From contig CAXXSP010000030.1 of NCBI GenBank assembly GCA_963676605.2, positions 1 to 64,000 on the forward strand: DNA of 64,000 nucleotides, written 5' to 3'. Positions 1 to 9,604 of this stretch are shown here, piece after piece (the stretch's first letter is position 1; each line of letters begins with the position of its first letter). The translations under genes were made by a program, and so were the position numbers. The DNA is from SABI01 sp963676605. Lineage in GTDB: Bacteria > Spirochaetota > Spirochaetia > Sphaerochaetales > Sphaerochaetaceae. Below the pieces are notes generated by a model. It worked only from the letters and a program-made list of their open reading frames with translations. It was not told the origin of the DNA and did not search any database.

Positions 1-2214
1 CTTACTCTGAGCCGTACGAATATCATGCAGGCACTCGATAAGCTTGACCTTTCCTCCTACGTTGATGGTGACGGGATTCCGTATTCCGAGTATGAAAATC
101 TCTACGCCAGAATGAAGACGAATACCAGTGTCACTACAGTGAAAGACACGAATATCGTCCGGATCACGGTGAAGGATCCCAGTAAAGTCTTTGCCGCTGA
201 CTTCGCCAATGCGATTTCAAGCAGCTATAATGACCTGCTCGGATCGATTGCGAAGAATTCAAAGACTGTCCAGAAAGAGTTTATCCAGTCGCAGATTCCA
301 TTGAATGAAGTCTCTCTCGAGGCTGCGGCCGATGCCCTCGGAGCCTTCAGAGAGGCGAGCAACTATATTCAGCTCTCAGACAAGTCGAAGGTGCTCAGTG
401 AGAAGATCGCCTATTTCCAGCTCCGGAGGGAGCCTCTCCAGCTTCAGAAACAGGAGGCTGCCATCACAGCAGACGGGTATAAGGCCTTTCTGCAGGGTGA
501 GTCAGTCGAAGTTCCTTCTCAGAGCCAGATCATCTCCGATGGGAGTATGAGTGCTCTGATACAGTCCTATGAAGGACTCCTTGAGGAGAAGATACTCTAT
601 GAAGCAATCACAACCACAGAACAGGAAGGGCAGAATACGAGCAGAATGTTCGATCTCCAGAGTTCTCTGAGCCAGAAAGCCAAGGCGCTTCTGGATAGAA
701 CGAATGTGCTTGTCGCTGCCGCTTTCAGCGGAGCTCTTTCTCCACAGGCTGTTCAGGTCCAGAAAGAGTATGCTAAATATATCCACCAGCAGATTCTCAC
801 CGATGCGGAAGTTCAGGTTCTTGAGAAGAATCGAGGATTCCTTCTCAGCGGAACTCTCTCAGCTGCCGAAGCTTGAAAGGCAGCTGCTTGATCTCCAGAG
901 AGAGGTCGAGGTGTACGAAACGCTCAGAATGCGCCTGATGGAACTCCTGGAAGAGGTAAAGATCGCAGAGGCGGCTGTCGCCCGCTCTGTCACCGTCGTA
1001 GACCCTGCCATCGTTCACGACAGGCAGGTCTCGCCAAACGTCATGCTGATTCTTGCCGTGGCTGTGCTGCTTGGCGGCGCTCTCGGTATTCTCCTGGCCA
1101 TCCTCGTGGAGATGCTCGACATCACCATCAAGGACGAGAACATGCTGAGAAAGATCATCGGTCAGAATCGCCCTCTTCTCGGATGGATTCCTCTCCTGAA
1201 ATTCGATGATACCGTGGACTTCCCCTCTCTCATCGTTTACAACAACCCGCTCTCGTTCGAAGCAGAACGTTACAAGCTCATTGCGAACAACATCTCCTTC
1301 GGGCTGTATAACAAGGAGCAGAGGGTATTCAGTATCACAAGTTCCGGAATGGGAGAAGGGAAGACGACTGTTACTGCCAATATCGCAACAGCGATGGCTA
1401 TGAATAACCAGAAGGTACTCCTGATCGACGGAGACCTTCGTCTTCCCCAGGTTTCAGGCTTCTTTAATCTGAAGAAGGCAAAACAGGGACTGGTTGATGT
1501 CATTACAAAAGGCCTCTCGGTGGAGGACGTTATCGTTCAGCCGATTGAGGACCTCTCTCACCTTCATATTCTCCCGCCGGGAAAACTTCCCCCGCTGCCT
1601 TCGGCAATCTTCAATGCACCGGCATACGCTGCACTCCTTGATTACCTTCTCGGGATCTATGATTACATCCTTATCGACACACCGCCTCTCCTGTTCGCTT
1701 CCGAACTGATGGCTATCGCCAAGCATGTTGACGGTATCGCAGTGAATGTCAGAGCGGGTGTGACTGTCCAGGGAGGCCTGCGTGAACTGCTTGATAACCT
1801 GGATATGGGAGAGGTCACTGTTCTCGGCGCGATCTTTTCAACGGAGTGATCGAGTCGAAGATGGGTGGACACTATAGCGGCGGTAAATACTATACCTATA
1901 ATAAACAGTATTACGATAACCGGAAATTCGAAGACAAGGAGAAGAAAACTGTCATCCTGGATAAGGGTTCCTACAAGAAGTTCTTCCAGAAAGACCTTGC
2001 TCTCCGTGAAAAGAAACGTCATCTCGGAGAACGGGAGCCGTTCTATCCCTATCTGAATGCGTCACACCCTTTCAAAGAGGAAGAGAGTGTGAGCAGTGAA
2101 CAGGTTGACGGGGATGATATCCTCTCTATGATCGAGCAGGATGTTCATGCCGCGGGACAGGTGTCGAGGAGTAGACACGAGAGGGATACTTCTGATACTA
2201 TCGCTGACAAATGA
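1..2214 (+). CDS. Polysaccharide chain-length/BY-kinase protein (Wzc/CpsD type), 5'-truncated, frameshifted
   Basis: The gene enters from the left edge of the window. The N-terminal part is a periplasmic, coiled-coil-rich Wzz/GNVR region, ending in the family pattern 'LSQLPKLERQLLDL' (about 855-895). A membrane segment follows (1041-1110). The cytoplasmic ATPase has Walker A 'SGMGEGKTT' (about 1340-1366), Walker A' 'VLLIDGDLRLPQ' and Walker B 'YILIDTPP'. The C-terminus is tyrosine-rich (about 1870-1925), as in bacterial tyrosine kinases that autophosphorylate and control exopolysaccharide export. The frame changes twice: an extra A near 829-830 and an extra T in the T4 run at 1835-1838. Dropping one base at each site gives a continuous protein across all family motifs. 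I infer one gene with two likely sequencing errors, although a decaying pseudogene cannot be excluded. Confidence 0.85.
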
Positions 2215-2260
2215 GAGAAGAAAGAATATCCACACGGATTCAGCATATAAACCCATAGTA

Positions 2261-2288
2261 ATAAGCCGGCATTGCCGGCTTATTTTTT
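2261..2288 (+). terminator. Rho-independent terminator
   Basis: A perfect 10-bp stem (ATAAGCCGGC / GCCGGCTTAT) with a 3-nt loop is followed by a run of T. It closes the polysaccharide kinase gene and isolates it from the pyr operon starting 20 bp downstream. Confidence 0.92.
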
Positions 2289-2308
2289 AAGACGAAGCAG
2301 GAGGCAGT

Positions 2309-3904
2309 ATGAGTAACCCTTTCGTAGGAAGGTCGGTTTCGGTTATCAACGACTTGAATATAGAAGAGAGGAAATATCTGTTCGAGAAGACACGTATTCT
2401 GAAGGATGCCTATCTCTCCTCAGATGAGAAGGCTCTTGAGAATTTCAGGATCAAGAACCACGAAGTCGGTATCTATGAAGTCTTTCTCGAAGATTCGACG
2501 AGAACCCGTGAATCGTTCAGGAATGCCGCTGCATTCCACGGAGTGAAGGTGAGCGACCTTGCAGCCGATACTTCCTCCTTCAATAAGGGTGAGAGCTATG
2601 CCGACACCTTCAACACCCTCGCAGGGTATGCGAATAATATCTTCATCATCAGGAGCAAGCTCGAAGGGGTCTGTACATGGCTTGATGAGGCGACAACAGC
2701 CTACGCACAGAGGAATAATCTCAAACGGCTTCCCTCCTTCATCAATGCGGGAGACGGAAAGCACGAACATCCGACGCAGGAGCTTCTCGATGAGTTCACC
2801 TTCCTTGAAGATAATGGATACAGCACCGGCCATATCCATCTCGCGCTTGTCGGAGATCTCTATCACGGAAGAACGGTGCACTCAAAAGCAGACGGGCTGA
2901 CACTCTTCGATTCAGTCGAAGTTGACCTGATTGCACCGCCCGAACTGATGATGCCCGAGCATTACCTGATGAAGATGAGAGAGAACGGTTATACCGTACG
3001 GATGTTCGATTCCATCGAAGAGTATCTGAAGCAGGATCGTGTGTCTCAGAAATGGTACTTCACCCGCCCTCAGCTTGAGAGAATGGGTGAGAGAATACTG
3101 AAGAACCAGAAGGAACTGAGAAAGAAGGTCTCCTTCCGGAAGGAATTCCTCTCCCTTCTTCCCGAAGGAACGAAGTTCTACCATCCTCTTCCCCGGCATC
3201 GTGTGTTTCCCACCATTCCGACATTCGTCGATGATCTGGACCTGAACGGGTATGAGAGACAGTCTATCAACGGCATGTATGTCCGTATCACGCTCCTCGC
3301 CATGCTTGCCGGGAAGATCGGCGGGGATTTCTCCGGTGAAGTGAATACCGAGGAGAAGCGAGACAAGGAAGAGTACATCGTCAATGTCCCTGTTTCGGAT
3401 GACAAAGCCTCCGATGACTCCCGGAGAGTTTCCGAAGGGGTGAACCCTATCCGTAACGGTATTGTGATCGACCATATCGGAAGAGGCGAGAGCCCCTCGA
3501 GCATCAGACGCTCCATGGCACTTATCATCAAGGTTCTGAACCTTGATGATGAAAGAGGAGGGGAATGGGTTTCCACCAGCAACAAAGAGGAGGGATCCTA
3601 CAAGGGGATCATCTTCCGCCCCGGCGTGAGCGAGTTCAGCCGGAAGGAACTGAAGCGTCTTGCAGCAGTCGCCGCCGGCTGTACCCTGAATGTCATCAGG
3701 GACGGAAGGATCGAAGCGAAATTCCGCACCCACCTTCCCCCGAGAATCTATAACTTCGATGACCTTTCCTGTCGGAATGATGCCTGCATATCTCACCCGG
3801 AACATAATGAAGGAGTTCCCCCGCGGTTCCTCAGGACCCGCGATAATCGGTATGTATGCGCCTACTGCCACACAGAACACAACTATCAGGAGATCTGGAG
3901 ATAA
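2309..3904 (+). CDS. pyrBI: Aspartate carbamoyltransferase, fused catalytic and regulatory chains
   Basis: A 531-residue protein for the committed step of pyrimidine synthesis (carbamoyl phosphate + aspartate to carbamoyl aspartate). The N-terminal part is the catalytic chain: carbamoyl-phosphate loop STRT at residues 63-66, HPTQ at 154-157, and the 'HPLPR' aspartate-binding loop. From about residue 370 the PyrI-type allosteric domain follows, ending in a four-cysteine zinc site (C488, C493, C517, C520). Separate pyrB and pyrI genes are usual in enterobacteria; fused forms are known, for example in Thermotoga. RBS AGGAGG lies 5 nt before the ATG. It is the first gene of a tightly packed pyrimidine operon, with pyrE starting one base after its stop. 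Confidence 0.96.
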   Translation: MSNPFVGRSVSVINDLNIEERKYLFEKTRILKDAYLSSDEKALENFRIKNHEVGIYEVFLEDSTRTRESFRNAAAFHGVKVSDLAADTSSFNKGESYADTFNTLAGYANNIFIIRSKLEGVCTWLDEATTAYAQRNNLKRLPSFINAGDGKHEHPTQELLDEFTFLEDNGYSTGHIHLALVGDLYHGRTVHSKADGLTLFDSVEVDLIAPPELMMPEHYLMKMRENGYTVRMFDSIEEYLKQDRVSQKWYFTRPQLERMGERILKNQKELRKKVSFRKEFLSLLPEGTKFYHPLPRHRVFPTIPTFVDDLDLNGYERQSINGMYVRITLLAMLAGKIGGDFSGEVNTEEKRDKEEYIVNVPVSDDKASDDSRRVSEGVNPIRNGIVIDHIGRGESPSSIRRSMALIIKVLNLDDERGGEWVSTSNKEEGSYKGIIFRPGVSEFSRKELKRLAAVAAGCTLNVIRDGRIEAKFRTHLPPRIYNFDDLSCRNDACISHPEHNEGVPPRFLRTRDNRYVCAYCHTEHNYQEIWR

Positions 3905-3905
3905 T

Positions 3906-4593
3906 ATGAACAGAATAGAAGCAATACAGAAAGAATTCGGAAAGAAGATCGCACAGGCAGCGCTCCGCATGGAAGCGATCAAACTGAACCCGGCCGATCC
4001 GTTCAGGTGGGCAAGCGGATACCGCATGCCGATGTATAACGACAACAGACGGCTCCTCGCCGATGCAGATGTCCGCAGACTGATCAGCAATGGCTTTTCA
4101 GCCCTCGTGGAGGCTCTCTCTCTTACTCCTGAAGTCGTTGCAGGGACAGCTACCGCAGGGATTCCTCATGCGACAAACGCTCGCTGATGCGATGGGACTT
4201 CCCCTGGTCTATGTACGCTCCTCGGGCAAGGATCACGGTCTCGGTCAGCAGATCGAAGGGCCGGGACCTTCTCTTACCCTCGAGGGAAAGGATATTCTGC
4301 TCATCGAGGATCTGATCTCGACAGGCGGATCATCAATCAAGGCGGTGAAAGCCCTCCAGGAAAACGGAGGAAAGGTTCCCTACTGCCTCTCGATTTTCAC
4401 TTACGGTTTCGATACTGCCCGCGAGGCCTTCGAAAAGCTTGACCCTGAAGTGGGAAATATCAGTCTCCTTTCCTATGCGATGATGCTTGAGACTGCACAG
4501 GAGACCGGGTATCTTGATGAGGATGGAGTACGTCTGCTGTCCGAGTGGAGAGAAGATCCCTTCGGATGGGGCAAGGTACATAACTTCGAGTAG
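3906..4593 (+). CDS. pyrE: Orotate phosphoribosyltransferase (one frameshift)
   Basis: Transfers phosphoribose from PRPP to orotate to form OMP. The C-terminal half carries the PRPP-binding motif 'LLIEDLISTGGSS' (4298-4336), and the N-terminal half the OPRT pattern 'FRWASGYRMPMYNDNR'. The start ATG at 3906 follows the pyrBI stop directly. Reading breaks at the AAA run 4175-4177. Removing one A joins 'VVAGTATAGIPHAT' to 'TLADAMGLPLVYVRSSGKDH' and restores a normal enzyme of about 228 residues. Every other pyr step is intact or similarly restorable, so I read this as an error in the sequence rather than gene loss. Confidence 0.93.
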
Positions 4594-4604
4594 AGGAAAC
4601 TGAG

Positions 4605-5498
4605 ATGAGTGAATATAAGAATCTGTTGAAAACAAGCAGTGAGAAAAGCGGCAACTGCGCCTGCATGGGGCTGGATGTGCAGTATGATGTCATTGAACAG
4701 CACAGCGGCGATGTGTACACGGATGTGGTGACCTTCTTCGAGAAACTTTTCAATGAGATGGTGAAGAAGAACCTCTCCCCGGCGGCCTTCAAACCGAATA
4801 TCGGGTACTACAGTGTGCTCGATACACCAAGGACAGGTCAGTTTGCAGGATCGAAAGCCCTGGCCGCCGTTCTTGATATGGTCGAAGAACTCTTTCCGGG
4901 AATTCCAGTGATTCTCGACTCGAAGAGGGGAGATATTGCCCGGTCGAGTCTGAATTATGCGAGCGAGGCATTCGATGTCTGGAAGAGCGACGCCGTGACT
5001 GTCAGTCCCTACATGGGAAGCGACTCGGTGTTTCCTTTCCTGGACGCTCCCTATGATTCGAAGGGAGTCTATCTTCTCGACAGGACGAGTAATCCGGGGT
5101 CGAAGGATTTCCAGATGCTCGATATGCTCGATACGGTGGAAGAGAACCTGTATGAACCCCTGTACATGGCAGTCATCAGACAGGTCGCCGTGTGGGCACG
5201 CAGTGCCGGTGGAATCGGTGCAGTGGTGGGGGCCACCCACCTCGAGGAGCTTCGGACGATCGCGTCCCTCGCAGCACCCCACTCCATACCTCTTCTGATA
5301 CCCGGAGTCGGCTCCCAGGGCGCCAGTGCCTCACAGACGATCAGTGCTCTCAGGGAAGAGGGGTATCCTGTACAGATGTGCAGAATCAACTCCTCAAGTG
5401 CGCTTACGCATCCCTGGAAGAAAGGCGCCGCCCCTTCCCACTGGGTTGATAGATGTATCGTGAATATTGAAGATCTGTTTGAGGAGACCCGCGTGTGA
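4605..5498 (+). CDS. pyrF: Orotidine 5'-phosphate decarboxylase (type 2 family)
   Basis: A 297-residue protein that decarboxylates OMP to UMP. The catalytic Asp-Lys-Asp region is visible as 'ILDSKRGDIARS' (residues 103-114, with K107 as the expected general acid). The length near 300 and the motif 'FKPNIGYYSVLD' place it in the longer type 2 PyrF group found in mycobacteria and Myxococcus, not the 230-residue E. coli type. RBS GAGGAAACTGAG precedes the ATG. The stop overlaps the GTG start of pyrDK, implying translational coupling. Confidence 0.95.
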   Translation: MSEYKNLLKTSSEKSGNCACMGLDVQYDVIEQHSGDVYTDVVTFFEKLFNEMVKKNLSPAAFKPNIGYYSVLDTPRTGQFAGSKALAAVLDMVEELFPGIPVILDSKRGDIARSSLNYASEAFDVWKSDAVTVSPYMGSDSVFPFLDAPYDSKGVYLLDRTSNPGSKDFQMLDMLDTVEENLYEPLYMAVIRQVAVWARSAGGIGAVVGATHLEELRTIASLAAPHSIPLLIPGVGSQGASASQTISALREEGYPVQMCRINSSSALTHPWKKGAAPSHWVDRCIVNIEDLFEETRV

Positions 5499-7240
5499 GA
5501 AGCAGAAGTGACGTATTGACCTATCTTGTCCACCGACATTCAGCTGCCCTGGCAGATCCGTCCCTCATTTCCTGCGCAACCGTCTCCGGAGTCCTCTCTA
5601 CGAAGCCGGGACTCATCAGGTATGTTGATACTCACATGAGTGAGATGGGGATCATCACCACCAAGAGCTTTCAGGTCCAGCGGAATGAAGGGAATGCGGA
5701 ACCGATCATCTGTGAAGTCTCTCCCGGTTCCTACGGGAACTCGGTCGGCTTGAGAAACCCAGGCATGGAGGCGGCTCTCGGTGAACTCAGAAAGCTCAGA
5801 GAGGAACACTCTTTCCGTGCCCTCCTGAATGTCTCGGTATCGGGAAGCTCTGTCGAGGATTTCATAACACTCGTCACGTATTTCGAAGAAGTCGCAGACA
5901 TCATAGAACTCAATTTCAGCTGTCCCCATGCGGAGCACGGCTACGGGGCGACCATCGGGTGCTCCCGTCAGCTCTCTTCCATGTATATGAAGGGAATCAG
6001 GGAAGCTGTCGGAGAGGATTTCAGACCCCTGATCTTCCCCAAGCTCACGCCGAACGTCGATTCCCTTGCAGAGATCGCCCTTCCTCTTCTTGAAGCCGGA
6101 GCAGACGGCTTCTCCCTTATCAACACCGTAGGACCCGAAGTGCACATCAGTGAAGCCTCAGGTACTCCCATCCTTCAGAATAATCTCGGAGGTAAAGGAG
6201 GAATGAGCGGCGCGTGGGTACAGCAGAGAGCTCTTGAAGCGGTGAGAGAAGTCAGGCAGGCTGTCGGAGAAGATATCCCGATCATCGGAATGGGAGGAGT
6301 GAACAGCGGAAAATCTCTTGCAGCCATGATACGAAGCGGAGCGGATGCGGTCGGTATCGGTTCAGCTTTCGGGAAGGTGAACCAGAAGAACTGGGCTCCC
6401 TACCTCTCCGCACTCGTAGAGGAAGCTTCAGCTATCCTCTCCGGTGCGGTGCATGAAGAGAGGGCGAAGCAGTTCACTGAACCCACCAATGAGATGACCT
6501 ACACAGGCTATACCGTCACAGAGGTGAAGCGTGTGGCTCCCGAGACTATGATGATCACCCTCGATGGAAAACTCGAGTACAAGGCGGGAGAATTCGCCTT
6601 TCTCTGGCTTCCGGGAGTGGGGGAGAAGCCCTTCTCCGTGGCACGTGTAGAGCCCCTTACCTTCATCGTGAAGAACAAAGGAAAGGTCTCAGCGGCCGTG
6701 TGTTCTCTGAAAGAGGGAGAAACTGTCTATGTGCGAGGGCTCTACGGGGCTCCGGTTTACATCGACAGCTCACAGAATTCGATTCTTATCACCGGCGGTA
6801 CCGGTATCGCCGTTCTTCCTCCTCTTGTGGAGGACCTCAGTGCAGCGGGTACTGCTGTGAAGGTGTTTCACGGAGTAAGCGACGCCTCAGGGTGTGAAGA
6901 GAACGGAATAACCTCCCAGATCAGAAAGGATGCAGAATTCACCTGCGTCCCTGACAACGGTCAGATCGCCCGCGTTCTTTCTGTCATTGAAACGCTCGAA
7001 ATCGATGGGGAGCATACGAGCACCTATATCGTGGGACCCACACCCTTTCTTCGAAGGGGAGCAGCGATCCTTCAGGCGAAGGGAATTGCTCCCGAGAGAA
7101 TCTACCTCTCTCTTGAACTGATGACGATGTGCGGAATCGGCATGTGCGGAGAATGTCTGTGCGGGGATCGTCTCACCTGTCAGTGGGGGACCTTCGTCAC
7201 CTACGCATACCTGCAGAAGGAGGCTCCAGAGCTCTTATGA
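5495..7240 (+). CDS. pyrDK: Dihydroorotate dehydrogenase fused to its electron-transfer subunit (PyrD-PyrK)
   Basis: A 581-residue fusion. Residues about 1-325 form the FMN-binding TIM barrel of class 1 DHODH ('NFSCPHAEHGYG', 'KLTPN', 'IPIIGMGGVNSG'). Residues about 333-581 are the PyrK/ferredoxin-reductase-like domain with the FAD region 'GEKPFSVA', NAD-binding 'ILITGGTGIAVLPP' and a C-terminal 2Fe-2S site (C546, C551, C554, C562). The normally separate D and K subunits of an NAD-dependent class 1B enzyme are thus one chain. Oxidation of dihydroorotate is coupled to NAD+ reduction, suiting an anaerobe. It starts at a GTG inside the pyrF stop, and its own stop overlaps pyrC as ATGA. Confidence 0.95.
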   Translation: MRSRSDVLTYLVHRHSAALADPSLISCATVSGVLSTKPGLIRYVDTHMSEMGIITTKSFQVQRNEGNAEPIICEVSPGSYGNSVGLRNPGMEAALGELRKLREEHSFRALLNVSVSGSSVEDFITLVTYFEEVADIIELNFSCPHAEHGYGATIGCSRQLSSMYMKGIREAVGEDFRPLIFPKLTPNVDSLAEIALPLLEAGADGFSLINTVGPEVHISEASGTPILQNNLGGKGGMSGAWVQQRALEAVREVRQAVGEDIPIIGMGGVNSGKSLAAMIRSGADAVGIGSAFGKVNQKNWAPYLSALVEEASAILSGAVHEERAKQFTEPTNEMTYTGYTVTEVKRVAPETMMITLDGKLEYKAGEFAFLWLPGVGEKPFSVARVEPLTFIVKNKGKVSAAVCSLKEGETVYVRGLYGAPVYIDSSQNSILITGGTGIAVLPPLVEDLSAAGTAVKVFHGVSDASGCEENGITSQIRKDAEFTCVPDNGQIARVLSVIETLEIDGEHTSTYIVGPTPFLRRGAAILQAKGIAPERIYLSLELMTMCGIGMCGECLCGDRLTCQWGTFVTYAYLQKEAPELL

Positions 7241-8297
7241 TAGACCCTCATGTACACCTCAGAGACTGGAATCAGAAGGACAAGGAGACATTGGATCACG
7301 GAATGTCAGTCGCAGCGCGAGCCCAGATCACCACTGTATTCGATATGCCGAACACCTCTCCTGCTCTCACCTTTCCGAACCTCGTCGTTCAACGGATAGA
7401 GGACGGACAGGCAGCGGCAGCTGAAGTGGAGAAGAGACTCTCTCATGAGATGAACTATGCAGTATACGGCGGCCTTACAGCCGACATGTCTCAGGTAGAG
7501 GCGTTTGTGGAGCTGCACAGGCATCTGTTTCCCCGGATGATCGGCCTGAAACTGTTCGCAGGTCATTCAACCGGCAACATGGGGATCTCATCTGCTGCAC
7601 AGCAGCGTGAGGTGTATCAGACACTGGCACGAAGCGGGTATACAGGAGTTGTCGCGGTCCACTGCGAAAAAGAGTCCCTGATGAAAGGGGAGCTCTTCGA
7701 TCTTGATGATCCTCCTTCTCATCTGAAAGCACGTCCCCGGGACGCAGAGATCGCATCCATAGAAGAACAGATCAAGCTGGTGAAGGAGACCCCGTTCCGC
7801 GGAGTGCTCCATATTGCACATATTTCCACGAGAGAAGGAATCGAGATGGTCTCCTACGAACGCTCTAAGGGCATGGCAGTCACCTGCGGAGCTACCGGTC
7901 ATCATGCCCTGATGAACTCTTCTCTTATGAATTCTCTCGGGCTTCTGGTGAAAATGAATCCGCCTCTCAGGAACGAGGATGACAGGAAGGCAGTATTCTC
8001 AGGGTTGCTGAGCGGCGATATAGACTGGATTGAGAGCGATCATGCCCCCCATACCATAGAGGATAAGAATAGCGGGGCAAGTGGGATTCCCGGGTTTCAG
8101 GGAACCCTTCGTCTGATCCAGGAGCTAAGGAAGGAAGGAGCGACAGAGACCCGCCTCGAACAGATCCTCGGCGGACGACGACGAATGAGATCTTCAGAAC
8201 CTCCTTCTCTATTGACCTCCCGGCAGATTCAACGATCAGTACCCTCATCGAAGATATCGCAGGAGAGTACGGAGTAGATCCTTTCAGCAGCTTCTGA
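7237..8297 (+). CDS. pyrC: Dihydroorotase (frameshift near the 3' end)
   Basis: Cyclises carbamoyl aspartate to dihydroorotate. Zinc-site residues are visible at the start ('IDPHVHLRDW', residues 2-11), with later metal or active-site patterns 'AVHCEKE', 'LHIAHIST' and 'WIESDHAPHTIEDK'. The ATG at 7237 overlaps the pyrDK stop. The ORF drifts out of frame near 8173-8185, in a gacgacgac triplet repeat. The sister frame then reads 'TTNEIFRTSFSIDLPADS' and ends in 'EYGVDPFSSF' at 8297, a natural C-terminus. A length of about 353 residues is between the short and long DHOase classes; the sequence resembles the archaeal/spirochaetal short type I form. Confidence 0.92.
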
Positions 8298-8357
8298 GCT
8301 CATGAACTCTCACTGTCTCTTCCCGGATTTCTGACCAGTGGGTTTAAGAGATATACA

Positions 8358-8387
8358 TGGACAGTCATAAGGCTCCCGTGTTACATT
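8358..8387 (+). promoter_or_regulatory. Candidate sigma-70 promoter for the plsC-gltS operon
   Basis: -35 TGGACA (8358-8363), 18-nt spacer, -10 TACATT (8382-8387), ending 18 nt before the start codon. This leaves a very short leader, so the match is only moderately convincing. It lies in the 108-bp gap after pyrC, where no terminator was seen. Confidence 0.4.
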
Positions 8388-8405
8388 TGACAGGTAGGAA
8401 CTGCT

Positions 8406-9604
8406 ATGTCAAAAACACCCTGGCTGATAACCGTATTGAGACCCACCTATGGAGCCTTGCTGAACCGTCGTCATAGAATCATACGGAAGAATTTTGAGAT
8501 CATCCCCTCCGAAGGACCCTTCCTTGTGATTGGAAATCATGTACATACCCTCGATCCTCTCTTTATCTCGGCGGCAACACCCTTCCATATCAACTGGGTT
8601 GCAGGAAGATACCTGTTCAAGTTCCCGTTTTTAGGTACTGTGCTGGGAAAAGGAATAGGCGCCATAGCAAAGCAGCAGGGGAAAAGCGACATGTACACGA
8701 TCAGGATGATACGGGAGAAGCTCTCTCAGGGTGAGGTTGTCGGACTTTTCCCCGAAGGAACGAGAACCTGGGACGGAAATACTCTTCCTATTCCCGATGC
8801 CATGGCGAAGATGATCAAGCTGTTCAAGGTGCCGGTCGTGGTGTTTCACTTCGAGGGAGCCTTCGGCGCACGCCCGCGATGGGCACTGAGACGAAGGAAG
8901 GGGCCCATCACGCTCCATGCGGTAAACGTCCTCGATCCTGCAGATTACGGCAGACTCCCGACGGGTGAACTGACTGCTCTGTTGAACAGGGAGCTCTTCT
9001 TCAGTCATGAAGTGTGGGAGGAATCCTGTCAGATACCTTACACAGGGAAGAATAGGGCGGAAGGGGTAGAAGATGTCCTGTTCACCTGCCCTACCTGCAG
9101 CTCCTTCTCCACTATCACCGCTGACGGAAACGGGATCAGATGCACCTCCTGCCATGCTGCCTGGGAACTTGATTCCTTTGACGTTGCTCAGGGCGTGAGT
9201 GAGGGGGCGCAGACTCTTTCTCTCGCCGACTGGCATGAGAAGGATAGAGTGCACTTCTTCTAAGCCATCTTGAGCGAAACACGGCCGGTGAGCTGCTGTT
9301 CACGCCCGATAAAGGATCGCTCTTCCAGAGGATCGACTCATCGCGAATGGAGACGATCAGCCGTGAGTTTACCGTGAGTGTCTATCCCCATAGATTTGTT
9401 CTTACCTTTTCTGACTCTTCGATGCCTCAGAAGATCTTTGAATTCGCCAGAATCAACTCCCTGATCGTGAATGCGAAATCGACTATCGAGTTCTCGTATG
9501 AATCAGTGATCTATAGAATGCGTCTGGCCAGGGGAGGTTCGAGCGTCCGGTACCTCGAACAGTATCAGCATTATCAGAATACACGCGTAGAGGAGAGTAG
9601 TTAA
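8406..9604 (+). CDS. PlsC-type 1-acylglycerol-3-phosphate acyltransferase with zinc ribbon and C-terminal extension (one frameshift)
   Basis: The N-terminal 200 residues are a PlsC acyltransferase: the H(X4)D motif 'NHVHTLD' (H45, D50) and 'FPEGTR' (115-120), expected to acylate lysophosphatidic acid at the inner membrane. Unusually, a CxxC...CxxC zinc ribbon follows (C228, C231, C246, C249). The first frame stops at 9263. One base before that stop the sister frame continues without interruption ('LSHLERNTAGELLFTPDKGS') to 9604, adding about 115 residues with no family I recognise. A single missing base near 9250 joins them. The extension could instead be a separate small gene starting at 9347, but no RBS is seen there. 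The stop abuts gltS. Confidence 0.8.

Noticed and set aside
1846..2214. Separate small tyrosine-rich protein gene
   Set aside because: It is the autophosphorylation tail of the preceding kinase; removing one T at 1835-1838 joins them without gaps.
2912..4090. Long antisense ORF (392 codons) opposite pyrBI/pyrE, and similar ones opposite pyrF (4473-5282) and ftsH (16686-17882)
   Set aside because: They are mirror frames of strongly conserved genes, lack RBS and match no family.
4090..4593. Second half of pyrE as an independent gene starting at 4090
   Set aside because: No RBS and no N-terminal OPRT region; it is the continuation of pyrE after a one-base slip at 4175-4177.
9347..9604. Independent 85-residue gene starting at ATG 9347
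   Set aside because: The same frame is open upstream to the end of the acyltransferase and no RBS precedes the ATG, so an extension of the acyltransferase is more likely.
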